From Vulcanimicrobiota bacterium (lineage in GTDB: Bacteria > Vulcanimicrobiota > Vulcanimicrobiia > Vulcanimicrobiales > Vulcanimicrobiaceae): a stretch of DNA of 7,190 nucleotides. The translations under genes and the position numbers were made by a program. The stretch spans positions 1 to 7,190 of the forward strand of contig JACRTZ010000073.1 in assembly GCA_014304965.1 (NCBI GenBank). Reading direction: 5' to 3'. Shown here piece by piece: positions 1-6,278 of this stretch (the stretch's first letter is position 1; each line of letters opens with the position of its first letter). A model generated the notes under the pieces. That model saw only the letters and a list, made by a program, of their open reading frames with translations, was not told where the DNA came from and did no database searches.

Positions 1-1267
1 GTGAAAGCGCGCGCGCGAGTTGATCGTCGCCGATGACGAGCGGCGGGGCGATCGTCAGCGACTCGCCGCGCAGGCCGGATTGCAGCACCATGACCCCCAT
101 CTGAAGGGCGCGTAGCGCGACGGCGCCGGCGGTCGCGCCGTCGTCGAACTCGATCGCCCACAACATGCCGCGCCCGCGAACGTCCACGATCCAGGTGTTC
201 GCAGCGCGCAGGCGCTCCAACTGCTGCAGCACAAGGGTCTCGCGCTCGCTCGCTTGCGCGACGAGATCGCGACGTTCGATTTCGTCGAGATTGGCGAGCG
301 CAGCAGCGCAACCCATCGGGTTTCCCAAATAGGTGGATGTGTGCAGCGCTTCGCCGGCGCTCGCCGGCCACGCGTCGGCAACCCGCCGGGTAACGATCGT
401 CGCCGAGATCGGAAATCCTCCGCCGAGCGCTTTTCCGACGCACAGCATGTCGGGCCGAACGCCTTCGCGTTCGCAGGCAAACAGCGTTCCGGTTCGCCCG
501 AAACCGGTGTAGATTTCATCGAGCACCAGCAGTACGCCGCGAGCATCGCACAGCGCGCGCAAATCGCGCAAGAAACCGTCGGGCGGGACGATGACGCCCG
601 CGCGGCCTTGAATCGGTTCGGCGAGGACGGCGCCGATCGAGCCGCGCGCTGCAAGCGCCGCCTCGATCGCATCGAGCGAGCGTCGTGCGCTTGCGGGCTC
701 GCGCCGGTCGGGAAAGTCCACAAACGCTGCGGCGTTCCGCAATTGCGCGCGCCACGGCGCGCGGAATTTCTCGATGCCGCCGGCCTCGAGCGCGCCGTAG
801 GACAAGCCGTGGTACGCCCCGTGGAAGGCAAGCACGTCGGGCTTCCCCGTTGCAAGCATCGCGCTCTTCATCGCGAACTCGACGCTTTCGGCGCCGCTCG
901 AACACAAGAAGGTGCGCGGTTCGTCCACCGGCGCGAGGCCGGCCAAACGCTGCAGCAGCGCGACTTTGACGTCGCTCGGATGAACGTCGCCCATGCCGTG
1001 CGGTAACCGTTGCGCTTGCGCGGAGATGGCGATCGCGACGGCCGCGTTCGCGTGGCCCGTGAGCGCGACGCCGAAGGCCGACGTCAGGTCCAGATAGCGG
1101 TTGCCGTCCACGTCGGTGACGGTCGCGCCCTGGGCCGAAGCCCAGAAGACGGGAAAATCGTCCGCTAGATACGTGACGCCGCGCGTTTCCACGTTTGCCA
1201 GCGTGGCGGCGAGCGCACGCGACCGGGGTCCGGGTATGGGCCCGGCGACGCGTTCGAGTTCGCTCAT
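1..1267 (-). CDS. Class III PLP-dependent aminotransferase (3' end cut by window edge)
   Basis: The frame is open from an ATG at 1267 to the left edge, giving 422 residues without a stop. Only the last few dozen residues should be missing, since the family is usually 400-460 aa. It would transfer an amino group between an amine or amino acid and an aldehyde or keto acid using pyridoxal phosphate in the cytoplasm. Visible motifs: SSGAES (about 123-128, phosphate binding), HGAYHG (149-154), AEPIQG (217-222), LDEIYTGFGRTG (249-260, with D250 expected to contact the pyridine nitrogen), VGKALGGGFP (278-286, with K279 as the Schiff-base lysine), STYLGNP (311-317) and a C-terminal IAPPLVI. All expected catalytic residues are present, so it looks active. 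It resembles the acetylornithine/GABA/putrescine aminotransferase group; the exact substrate cannot be read from sequence. Its ATG overlaps the stop of the upstream LuxC-like gene (ATGA, 1264-1267) with no Shine-Dalgarno, suggesting translational coupling. From context I infer that it may aminate the aldehyde made by the LuxE/LuxC pair. Confidence 0.93.
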   Translation of the reverse strand, partial: MSELERVAGPIPGPRSRALAATLANVETRGVTYLADDFPVFWASAQGATVTDVDGNRYLDLTSAFGVALTGHANAAVAIAISAQAQRLPHGMGDVHPSDVKVALLQRLAGLAPVDEPRTFLCSSGAESVEFAMKSAMLATGKPDVLAFHGAYHGLSYGALEAGGIEKFRAPWRAQLRNAAAFVDFPDRREPASARRSLDAIEAALAARGSIGAVLAEPIQGRAGVIVPPDGFLRDLRALCDARGVLLVLDEIYTGFGRTGTLFACEREGVRPDMLCVGKALGGGFPISATIVTRRVADAWPASAGEALHTSTYLGNPMGCAAALANLDEIERRDLVAQASERETLVLQQLERLRAANTWIVDVRGRGMLWAIEFDDGATAGAVALRALQMGVMVLQSGLRGESLTIAPPLVIGDDQLARALS

Positions 1268-2484
1268 CGTTCGCGCACGATCGCCCGGACGAAGGGCAGA
1301 ATGCGCGGTACGCCGCCGTGCTCCGAGCGTATCGTCGGCGCTTGCAGCGTCCCCGGCGGTGCGATGCGCGCGGCGCCGCTTCGGACCGCAAGCGTGACGA
1401 GGTCGGCGCGCGCGTCGCCGGGCAGCGCGAAGGCTTCGAGCGGAAGGTCGTGACGCCGCAGGACCGCGAGCGCTTCGGCGGGCTCCGCTATCGGATACAG
1501 CGCGAGCGTGCGCGGAAGCAGCGGCGGCGGGCCGCCGTGAGGATCGATCGTGACCAGATGACCCTCCGGCATGCCGTAGACGGTGCCGTCGCCCTGCGCC
1601 GCAGCGAAACGGGCGCGACGTTCGTAGGCGAGCGCGGCCGGGCCGGCTTCGCGAGAACTCGGAAACTCGCGCGCGGCTTCCGCCAGCGCAGCGCTAAGCA
1701 GACGGGCGAACGCCTCGGGCGAAACGCTCGCCCCGCTTTCGACGAACAGCGCGTGCACCGACAGGCAGCCTTCGCCGTCGTAGAGCAACGCGTCGCGCGC
1801 TGCTGCCGCGGCCAACGCGCGCGCGGAGGCCTCGTTCGCGAGCGCTTCGCGCGAGACGTACCCCGCGCTCGTTCGATGGCCGAAGGTCATGAAGCGCGCT
1901 TGGGGCGGCAGCGTCTCCCTGATCGCGCGTAATGCTCGGTCGTTGCCGAACGCCACCACGATGTCGCTTTGGGCGAAACGCGCGAGGGCGTGCGGATCGT
2001 CGTGCGCCTTCCAGCGCTCTACCGCCAGAGATGCTGAAAAATCCGGCCGCTCCTCGGCGAGCGTCTCGCCGAACGCGGCGACGAGACTGTCGTCGCGATC
2101 CTTGACGACGACCGCGCACTTGGCGGCGAGCGCGAACGCGAGCGGCGCGATTGCAACGCCGATGGTCGTATCGCTCGAAACGATCGTGACCGCGTCCAGC
2201 CCGCGAAAGAATACCTCGCTACGGTCCGGCCGCGGCACGAAGCCGTCGAGCGCGTCGATGGAACCGAGTTCCCCTGCGATGGTTTGCATCAGGTGCGCGC
2301 GCGTGAGATCTTGGAAGAGCCGGTCGAGCGCGAAATCCACGACGGGCTCGCTGTAGCCGGTACGTTCCATGACCGCGCGCGTCGCGCGCACGCGAGCCGG
2401 ATAATCCGCATCGGTCCAACGCTCGGCGGCGTCTGCGATGGACCCGACAATTGCGGCGGCGGGCAGATCGCGCAAGGTGCGCAC
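1264..2484 (-). CDS. LuxC-family acyl-CoA reductase (fatty acid reductase-like)
   Basis: This is a 406-aa protein from the GTG at 2484. LuxC-family enzymes take an acyl group from acyl-CoA or from the LuxE acyl-cysteine and reduce it to an aldehyde with NADPH, using an aldehyde-dehydrogenase-like fold and a catalytic cysteine. Numbering from the GTG: the family's N-terminal LRDLP helix starts at 4; a nucleotide-binding-like stretch covers about 100-130 (SSDTTIGVAIAPL, then AAKCAVVVKDRD); FGHRTSAGYV is at 201-210; the probable nucleophile C240 lies in YDGEGCLSVHALFV (235-248); the C-terminus carries the typical HGGVPRILPFVR (389-400). Length is near that of the bioluminescence LuxC proteins (about 480 aa) minus some N-terminal sequence, and similar to non-luminous homologues. 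The start is uncertain. A CTG at 2496 would give a 4-nt CTGA overlap with the upstream stop, like the ATGA overlaps elsewhere in this chain. The frame stays open to 2727, but that stretch is arginine-rich shadow of the LuxE gene. Without luxAB nearby, a role in light production is unlikely. Confidence 0.85.
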   Translation of the reverse strand: MRTLRDLPAAAIVGSIADAAERWTDADYPARVRATRAVMERTGYSEPVVDFALDRLFQDLTRAHLMQTIAGELGSIDALDGFVPRPDRSEVFFRGLDAVTIVSSDTTIGVAIAPLAFALAAKCAVVVKDRDDSLVAAFGETLAEERPDFSASLAVERWKAHDDPHALARFAQSDIVVAFGNDRALRAIRETLPPQARFMTFGHRTSAGYVSREALANEASARALAAAAARDALLYDGEGCLSVHALFVESGASVSPEAFARLLSAALAEAAREFPSSREAGPAALAYERRARFAAAQGDGTVYGMPEGHLVTIDPHGGPPPLLPRTLALYPIAEPAEALAVLRRHDLPLEAFALPGDARADLVTLAVRSGAARIAPPGTLQAPTIRSEHGGVPRILPFVRAIVRER

Positions 2485-2492
2485 GGTCGCGG

Positions 2493-3593
2493 TCAGTTCG
2501 CGACCGAAAGCGCCGCCAGATCTTCGGCATCGAGCGAGCAGCCGCGCGGCGGAGCGTCGGCATCGCGTCCGATCAGAACGAAGCCGTCGTCGAGGGCAAA
2601 GCCGCGGTCTTCGGTGTCGATCGCCAGCGCCGACGACCGGTTGGCAAGGTCCACGTGGCGTAAGTAGCCGGTCTCGCCGCGCGCGACCTCGCGACCGCCG
2701 GCCGCGACGACGAGCGTACGCAACCACGGCGGCCCTACTTTCACGCGCAACTCCGTTGACCGCGATTCCGGCGAATCATAGAACTGGCTCAAGAGTTCGG
2801 TCATGCCGTACTCCGCAACGATGGACGCGGGCGCAATGCCGAACGCTGCCGACAAGCGCGCGTACAGTTCGCCGCGTTCGACCGCCTTGACGCGACCCTT
2901 GAAGCCGCCTGTTTCCATCATGCGGGAACCGGACGGCGCGGCGAAGCGGCGGGCGCCGAGGGCCTCAAGGAGCGCGACGAAGGCGAAAGCCGTTCCTGCG
3001 ATCAGCACCGGTTGCGCTTCATCGCATGCCGCTTGCAACGCGCGCGCAAAGCCCTCCGCGTCCACACGGTCATCGTCGAGAAAGTATTCCGTTTTGCCGT
3101 CGCCGCGCAAGACGGAAACGTGTCCCATCATGTAGCCCAGCGACGAATGTTTCTTAAATCGCGGGTTCGGGACGAGGTTCAAAAAGCGCAGCTTCGGCCG
3201 GTCGGCGAGCATGAAGCGATCGAAGCTTGCCAGCAGCGACGCGTCGTAGAGCGTCGCGCGCTGCACGAAGTGGCGCCCGGCGTGCTCGTGCGTCGTGCCG
3301 CTCGTATGAAACTCGAGCTCGGTCGCGACGGGATCGAACGTCGCGAGCACGGCATTCTTGAAGGCAGACGACGGCGCCGCCGGGATGTCGCGCCACGAGA
3401 GCGGCAAGCGCGCCGCATCGTAGCCGTGCGTCGCCGCGAACCGGGCGTACGGCGCGTTCGTCGCGATCTGCTCGGCGAACAGCGCGAGCGCCTCCGAATC
3501 GAACCATTTGTCATCGGCAACCACCGGTTCGTTGCGCGCCCACGCCTGCGCGAGCGCGATCAGCGCATCCTCGCGCACGCGGCCTTGGCTCAT
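2493..3593 (-). CDS. LuxE/PaaK-family acyl-protein synthetase (acyl-activating enzyme)
   Basis: This is a 366-aa protein from the ATG at 3593. LuxE enzymes activate a carboxylic acid with ATP to an acyl-adenylate, load it on their own cysteine, and hand it to LuxC for reduction. Visible motifs: HTSGTTHEHAG (96-106), the adenylate-forming SGT loop; NLVPNPRFKKHSSLGYMMGHV (starting at 139); METGGFKGR (226-234); AEYGMTELLSQFYD (260-273), the conserved acyl-activation motif; and RGCSLDAEDL (350-359) at the extreme C-terminus. C352 lies 14 residues from the end, the same distance as the acylated Cys364 of the 378-aa Vibrio harveyi LuxE as I recall it, so the acyl-transfer cysteine appears intact. 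Length fits the family. The ATG overlaps the stop of the CoA-binding protein gene (ATGA, 3590-3593) and lacks a Shine-Dalgarno, implying coupled translation. The reading frame extends to 3776, but that part is shadow of the upstream gene. The adjacent LuxC-like reductase is its expected partner; the chain length or identity of the acid is unknown. Confidence 0.9.
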   Translation of the reverse strand: MSQGRVREDALIALAQAWARNEPVVADDKWFDSEALALFAEQIATNAPYARFAATHGYDAARLPLSWRDIPAAPSSAFKNAVLATFDPVATELEFHTSGTTHEHAGRHFVQRATLYDASLLASFDRFMLADRPKLRFLNLVPNPRFKKHSSLGYMMGHVSVLRGDGKTEYFLDDDRVDAEGFARALQAACDEAQPVLIAGTAFAFVALLEALGARRFAAPSGSRMMETGGFKGRVKAVERGELYARLSAAFGIAPASIVAEYGMTELLSQFYDSPESRSTELRVKVGPPWLRTLVVAAGGREVARGETGYLRHVDLANRSSALAIDTEDRGFALDDGFVLIGRDADAPPRGCSLDAEDLAALSVAN

Positions 3594-4084
3594 CGTGCGC
3601 GGATTGGAAGCGCTGAACGTCTGGAGCTGATGAGGCCGCTGTTGAGGCCGCCAACCGACAGTCCGCCGTCGAAACGTGCCGATTCGACTTTGAGACAGCG
3701 ATCCACGACGACGTCGAGACCGGCCTCGGCGGCTAGACGGATCGCTTCCTCGTTGATGACGCCGTACTGAAACCAAATCGCCTTGGCGCCGGCGCCGATC
3801 GCCTCGCGCGCGACCTGCGCGGCGTCCTCGGCTTTGCGAAAAACGTCCACGATGTCGGGGGCGCCGCGCTCGGCTGCATACGCCGCTAATGACGGGAACG
3901 CTTTAACCCCGTCAATCTCTTTGAGCGACGGGTTGATCGGGACCACGTCGAGGCGCCCGCGCGTGCGCAAGAACGAAAAGACGAAGTAGCTCGGTCGCGT
4001 CGTATTTGCCGAAGCGCCGACCATCGCAACCGTCTGCGAACGGGCGAGCAGATCGCGTCGCTGGCCGACGGTTTGCAGAATCAT
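3590..4084 (-). CDS. Small CoA-binding domain protein (CoA_binding_2, YccU-like)
   Basis: This is a 164-aa single-domain Rossmann-fold protein of the family that resembles the CoA-binding domain of succinyl-CoA synthetase. Visible landmarks: VAMVGASANTTRPSY (19-33), the glycine-containing nucleotide loop; VVPINP (48-53); PDIVDVFRK (77-85); WFQYGVINEEA (104-114); and VVVDRCLKVE (126-134), matching the DRC..E signature of the family, with C130. Length is slightly above the usual 130-150 aa; the extra residues form a basic C-terminal tail. The biochemical role of these proteins is poorly defined; CoA binding is known or inferred for the family, and no reaction can be assigned. The ATG overlaps the metY-like stop by 4 nt (ATGA, 4081-4084), and its own stop overlaps the LuxE start. 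A GGGAG lies about 10 nt upstream of the ATG, a possible ribosome binding site. The frame is open upstream to 4885, but that stretch is out-of-frame metY shadow. Its placement suggests a role with MetY, or with acyl/CoA thioesters used by LuxE/LuxC. Confidence 0.88.
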   Translation of the reverse strand: MILQTVGQRRDLLARSQTVAMVGASANTTRPSYFVFSFLRTRGRLDVVPINPSLKEIDGVKAFPSLAAYAAERGAPDIVDVFRKAEDAAQVAREAIGAGAKAIWFQYGVINEEAIRLAAEAGLDVVVDRCLKVESARFDGGLSVGGLNSGLISSRRSALPIRAR

Positions 4085-5394
4085 CCCGGTAGCGCTCCCG
4101 CGGAAACGGCTTCGGCGGCCCGCAGGCCGTTTTCCAAATCCCAGATCAAGTCGTCCGCATCTTCGAGCCCGACGGAGAGGCGGATCATCTCGGGACGCAC
4201 GCCGCTCGTCATCATTTCTTCGTCCGTCAGCTGCTGGTGCGTGGTGGACGCCGGGTGAATCACTAGGCTCTTCGCGTCGCCGACGTTGGCGAGATGACTC
4301 CAGAGCTCGAGCGCTTCGATGAACGCGCTGCCGGCCGCGCGGCCGCCGCGCAGGCCGAACGTGAAGATCGAACCCGCCCCGCCCGGCAAATATTTTTTCG
4401 CGAGGGAACGGTTGGGCGAATCGTCGAGTTCGGCGTATTCGATCCAGGCGACTTCGGAGCGGCCGCGCAGAAAAGTCGCGACGCGCCGCGCGTTGTCCAC
4501 GTGCGCGCTCATGCGCAGCGGCAACGTTTCGAGGCCTTGCAAGAAGAGCCAGGCGTTCATGGGCGAGAGACAGGCGCCGACGTCGCGCAACACCTCGGCG
4601 CGCGCGCGCATCAGGTACCCGTACTCGCCGAAGGTCTCGGCGAAATTCATGTCGTGATAGCCGGGGCTCGGCTCCGAGATCAGCGGATGTTTGCCTGCGC
4701 CCCAGGCAAACGTTCCGGATTCGACGATCGCGCCGCCGATGACCGTCCCGTGACCGCCGATGAACTTCGTCGCCGAGTGGACGACGATGTCCGCGCCCCA
4801 TTCGATCGGCCGGCACAAGACCGGCGTCGCAAACGTGTTGTCCACGATCAGCGGCAGCCCGGCGTCGTGCGCCGTCCGCGCCCACGCTGCGAGGTCGGCG
4901 ACGTTACCGGCCGGGTTGCCGATCGTCTCGGTGAACAGCGCGCGCGTATTCGGGCGAATCGCCGCGCCAACGGCACCCATGTCGGAACTTCCCGGTACGA
5001 GCGTGCATTCGATGCCCATGCGTTTGAACGTGACGCTGAACTGCGTGATCGTTCCGCCATAGAGGTTTGCGCTCGCAACGACGTGATCGCCGTTTTGCGC
5101 GAGCGACAGGATGGCGGAGAGCTGCGCGGCCAAGCCGCTCGCGGTGGCCACGGCCCCGAGCCCGCCTTCGAGACTGGCGATCCGTTCTTCGAATGCAGCG
5201 ACCGTCGGATTGCCGATGCGGCTGTAAATGTTGCCGTACGTACGCAATGCGAACAGTTCGGCTGCGTGCTCGGTCGAGTCGAAAACGAAGCTTGACGTGA
5301 GATAGATCGGCATCGCGCGCGCGCCGGTCGCCGGGTCGGGCGGCGTTCCGGCGTGAAGAGCGCGCGTTCGGAGGCCGAAGGCGCGGTCGCTCAT
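4081..5394 (-). CDS. metY: O-acetylhomoserine sulfhydrylase (Cys/Met metabolism PLP enzyme)
   Basis: This is a 437-aa cytoplasmic PLP enzyme that combines O-acetylhomoserine with sulfide to form homocysteine, the direct sulfhydrylation route to methionine. Visible motifs: TRALHAGTPPDPATGA (10-25), YSRIGNPT (57-64), ATASGLAA (83-90), SANLYGGT (108-115), VDNTFATP (184-191), HSATKFIGGHGT (206-217) with Schiff-base lysine K210, LFLQGLETLPLRM (283-295), HPASTTHQQL (380-389) and IRLSVGLED (404-412). The GGHG after the lysine, the LFLQGLETL segment and a length above 420 aa favour the OAH sulfhydrylase subgroup over the shorter cystathionine gamma-synthases (about 380-400 aa). O-succinylhomoserine use or a gamma-lyase activity cannot be excluded. 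The ATG at 5394 lies 13 nt after the stop of the secreted-protein gene, without a clear Shine-Dalgarno. Its stop overlaps the CoA-binding gene by 4 nt. The homoserine O-acetyltransferase gene (metX), often adjacent, is not in this window. No riboswitch is recognisable upstream. Confidence 0.93.
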   Translation of the reverse strand: MSDRAFGLRTRALHAGTPPDPATGARAMPIYLTSSFVFDSTEHAAELFALRTYGNIYSRIGNPTVAAFEERIASLEGGLGAVATASGLAAQLSAILSLAQNGDHVVASANLYGGTITQFSVTFKRMGIECTLVPGSSDMGAVGAAIRPNTRALFTETIGNPAGNVADLAAWARTAHDAGLPLIVDNTFATPVLCRPIEWGADIVVHSATKFIGGHGTVIGGAIVESGTFAWGAGKHPLISEPSPGYHDMNFAETFGEYGYLMRARAEVLRDVGACLSPMNAWLFLQGLETLPLRMSAHVDNARRVATFLRGRSEVAWIEYAELDDSPNRSLAKKYLPGGAGSIFTFGLRGGRAAGSAFIEALELWSHLANVGDAKSLVIHPASTTHQQLTDEEMMTSGVRPEMIRLSVGLEDADDLIWDLENGLRAAEAVSAGALPG

Positions 5395-5407
5395 TGCGGC
5401 GTCGCCG

Positions 5408-6046
5408 CTACGGCCTTCCGCGCTTGAGGATATTCCTGTTCGGCGGGGCGCGATGCTCGGCCGTAAACGCGATCGGATCGCCTTTGCTGAAGTTCGCGAG
5501 GCCTACCATGTCGCTCGCGCCTTCGACGTAGCCTTGTAGAACGACAGGGCCCTGCGGGAGGTTCGCCGTCATCTTGATCAGCCGGCCGTCGTACGAGCCG
5601 TCGAAGGGATACAGCTTGCCTTCGAATTTCCACGTGCCGCTCAGGTCGTTGCCCTTTTGCGCGATGTTGAAATACGAATAGGTCGTCCGGTCGGTGTACT
5701 GGACTTGCACTTCCCACGTACCGTCGAGGGTGGCGAAGGCCGGTGAGGTCGGCGTCGGGCTGGGCTCCGGCGTGGCGGCTCCCTTGGGCGTTGGGGAGCC
5801 CGCGGGCGCGCCGCGACGTCCGCGGCGTGGGGCGGGGGCCGGCGCCGTCGTCGGTGAGGGCGCGGGGGTTGAGACCGGAACATCGGCCGGCACGGCGAGC
5901 GGAATGCTCGTCGGGAGACTCGTCGCGCTCGGATTGGGGCGCGGCGGGGGCGGCGGCGCCTGCGCGCTGACGCGAGCCGTGCCGACGTACATCGCGGCGG
6001 CAAAAGCGGCCGTAATAAGGAAAACGCGGGTCCGGCGAACGTCCAA
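5408..6046 (-). CDS. Secreted hypothetical protein with Pro-rich linker and beta-rich C-terminal domain
   Basis: I do not recognise a named family. From the TTG at 6046 the protein has 212 aa. It begins with basic residues (DVRRTR), a hydrophobic stretch (VFLITAAFAAAMYVG, 8-22) and a likely signal peptidase I site after VSA (about residue 28), so export is expected. Residues about 30-105 are low-complexity Pro/Ala/Ser/Thr, with a basic RRGRRG patch at 74-79 and PEPSPTPTSP at 93-102. Residues about 106-200 alternate short beta-like strands with turns (GTWEVQVQY, GNDLSGTWKFEG, GSYDGRLIKMTANL, VVLQGYVEG), resembling a small lipocalin-like or extracellular beta-barrel/sandwich domain; this fold guess is mine. 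Start choice: TTG 6046 is preceded by AGAGG with a 4-nt spacer; GTG 6058 and TTG 6064 are in-frame alternatives without a good Shine-Dalgarno. An internal ATG lies inside the signal peptide and would destroy it. It is the first gene of the chain, 13 nt before metY, so co-transcription is likely, though no functional link is evident. Confidence 0.8.
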   Translation of the reverse strand: MDVRRTRVFLITAAFAAAMYVGTARVSAQAPPPPPRPNPSATSLPTSIPLAVPADVPVSTPAPSPTTAPAPAPRRGRRGAPAGSPTPKGAATPEPSPTPTSPAFATLDGTWEVQVQYTDRTTYSYFNIAQKGNDLSGTWKFEGKLYPFDGSYDGRLIKMTANLPQGPVVLQGYVEGASDMVGLANFSKGDPIAFTAEHRAPPNRNILKRGRP

Positions 6047-6196
6047 GGCACCTCTCACAGTCAAATCGGCAACGCAGCGCGTTCCGCCCGGAGTTCCAGC
6101 GGCCCTGGTATTGCCGCACTACCGCGGCGCCGCAGGAGAGGTCCCTATATCCTCGCCGCGCGGGACCGTTGGCCCCATCCTCGCCACGTCCGGCGT

Positions 6197-6205
6197 TGCT
6201 ATTAT
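6197..6205 (+). promoter_or_regulatory. Candidate extended -10 promoter element for the lipoprotein gene
   Basis: TGCTATTAT fits the extended -10 pattern TGnTATAAT with one mismatch in the hexamer, in an otherwise GC-rich context. No recognisable -35 hexamer sits 16-18 nt upstream, which extended -10 promoters can tolerate. Transcription would start around 6211-6213 and leave a leader of about 65 nt before the ATG at 6279. This is a pattern match only; the consensus of this organism's housekeeping sigma factor is unknown. Confidence 0.35.
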
Positions 6206-6262
6206 GGCCCCAAGCGCGCGATCGGCTCGCACTCGAGCGCTCTTTACTGTCATTCGAGCTAT

Positions 6263-6268
6263 GGAAGG
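6263..6268 (+). promoter_or_regulatory. Ribosome binding site deciding the lipoprotein start
   Basis: GGAAGG lies 10 nt before the ATG at 6279, a usable if slightly long spacing. An in-frame ATG at 6261 overlaps this motif and has no comparable purine-rich sequence at the right distance. Starting at 6279 also gives a compact lipoprotein signal peptide with two N-terminal lysines, which supports this choice. Confidence 0.5.
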
Positions 6269-6278
6269 TATTCGAACG

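Larger units (their letters stand above)
6047..6278. promoter_or_regulatory. Divergent intergenic region between the minus-strand chain and the lipoprotein gene
   Basis: This gene-free gap of about 230 nt should contain the promoters for both directions. It includes one of the few AT-rich spots in the area (6200-6206). Toward the minus-strand chain I see CATAAT (6206-6201) and a GATATAGGG stretch near 6144-6152 as weak -10 candidates, neither with a convincing -35 box. The part from 6065 to 6180 is GC-rich and otherwise featureless to me. Reading frames crossing the gap lack any protein-like character. No riboswitch, tRNA or intrinsic terminator was recognised. Confidence 0.5.

Noticed and set aside
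254..1006. Open plus-strand frame of 250 codons opposite the aminotransferase
   Set aside because: It shows no family signature and lies entirely over the motif-rich aminotransferase frame.
516..1391. Open minus-strand frame of 291 codons
   Set aside because: It is an arginine-rich out-of-frame reading of the aminotransferase and the end of the LuxC gene.
2485..2727. Longer N-terminus for the LuxC-like protein
   Set aside because: Residues upstream of the LRDLP helix are Arg-rich shadow of the LuxE gene. It would overlap LuxE by over 200 nt with no family homology that I recognise.
1264..3593. Bioluminescence (lux) operon
   Set aside because: LuxE and LuxC homologues are present, but there is no luciferase luxA/luxB and no luxD thioesterase, and an aminotransferase follows. 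These two families are widespread in non-luminous bacteria.
4085..4885. Long N-terminal extension of the CoA-binding protein
   Set aside because: The extension is an out-of-frame Arg-rich reading of metY. The ATG at 4084 gives the family's usual N-terminus and an ATGA overlap.
4294..5295. Open frame of 333 codons on the plus strand opposite metY
   Set aside because: The product is Arg/Ala-rich without motifs, and the opposite strand encodes a full metY with all its motifs. Such shadows are typical of high-GC DNA.
6124..6133. Perfect 10-bp palindrome GCGGCGCCGC in the intergenic gap
   Set aside because: It is made only of G and C in a GC-rich context, so chance is likely. There is no U-tract for a terminator and no second copy to suggest an operator.
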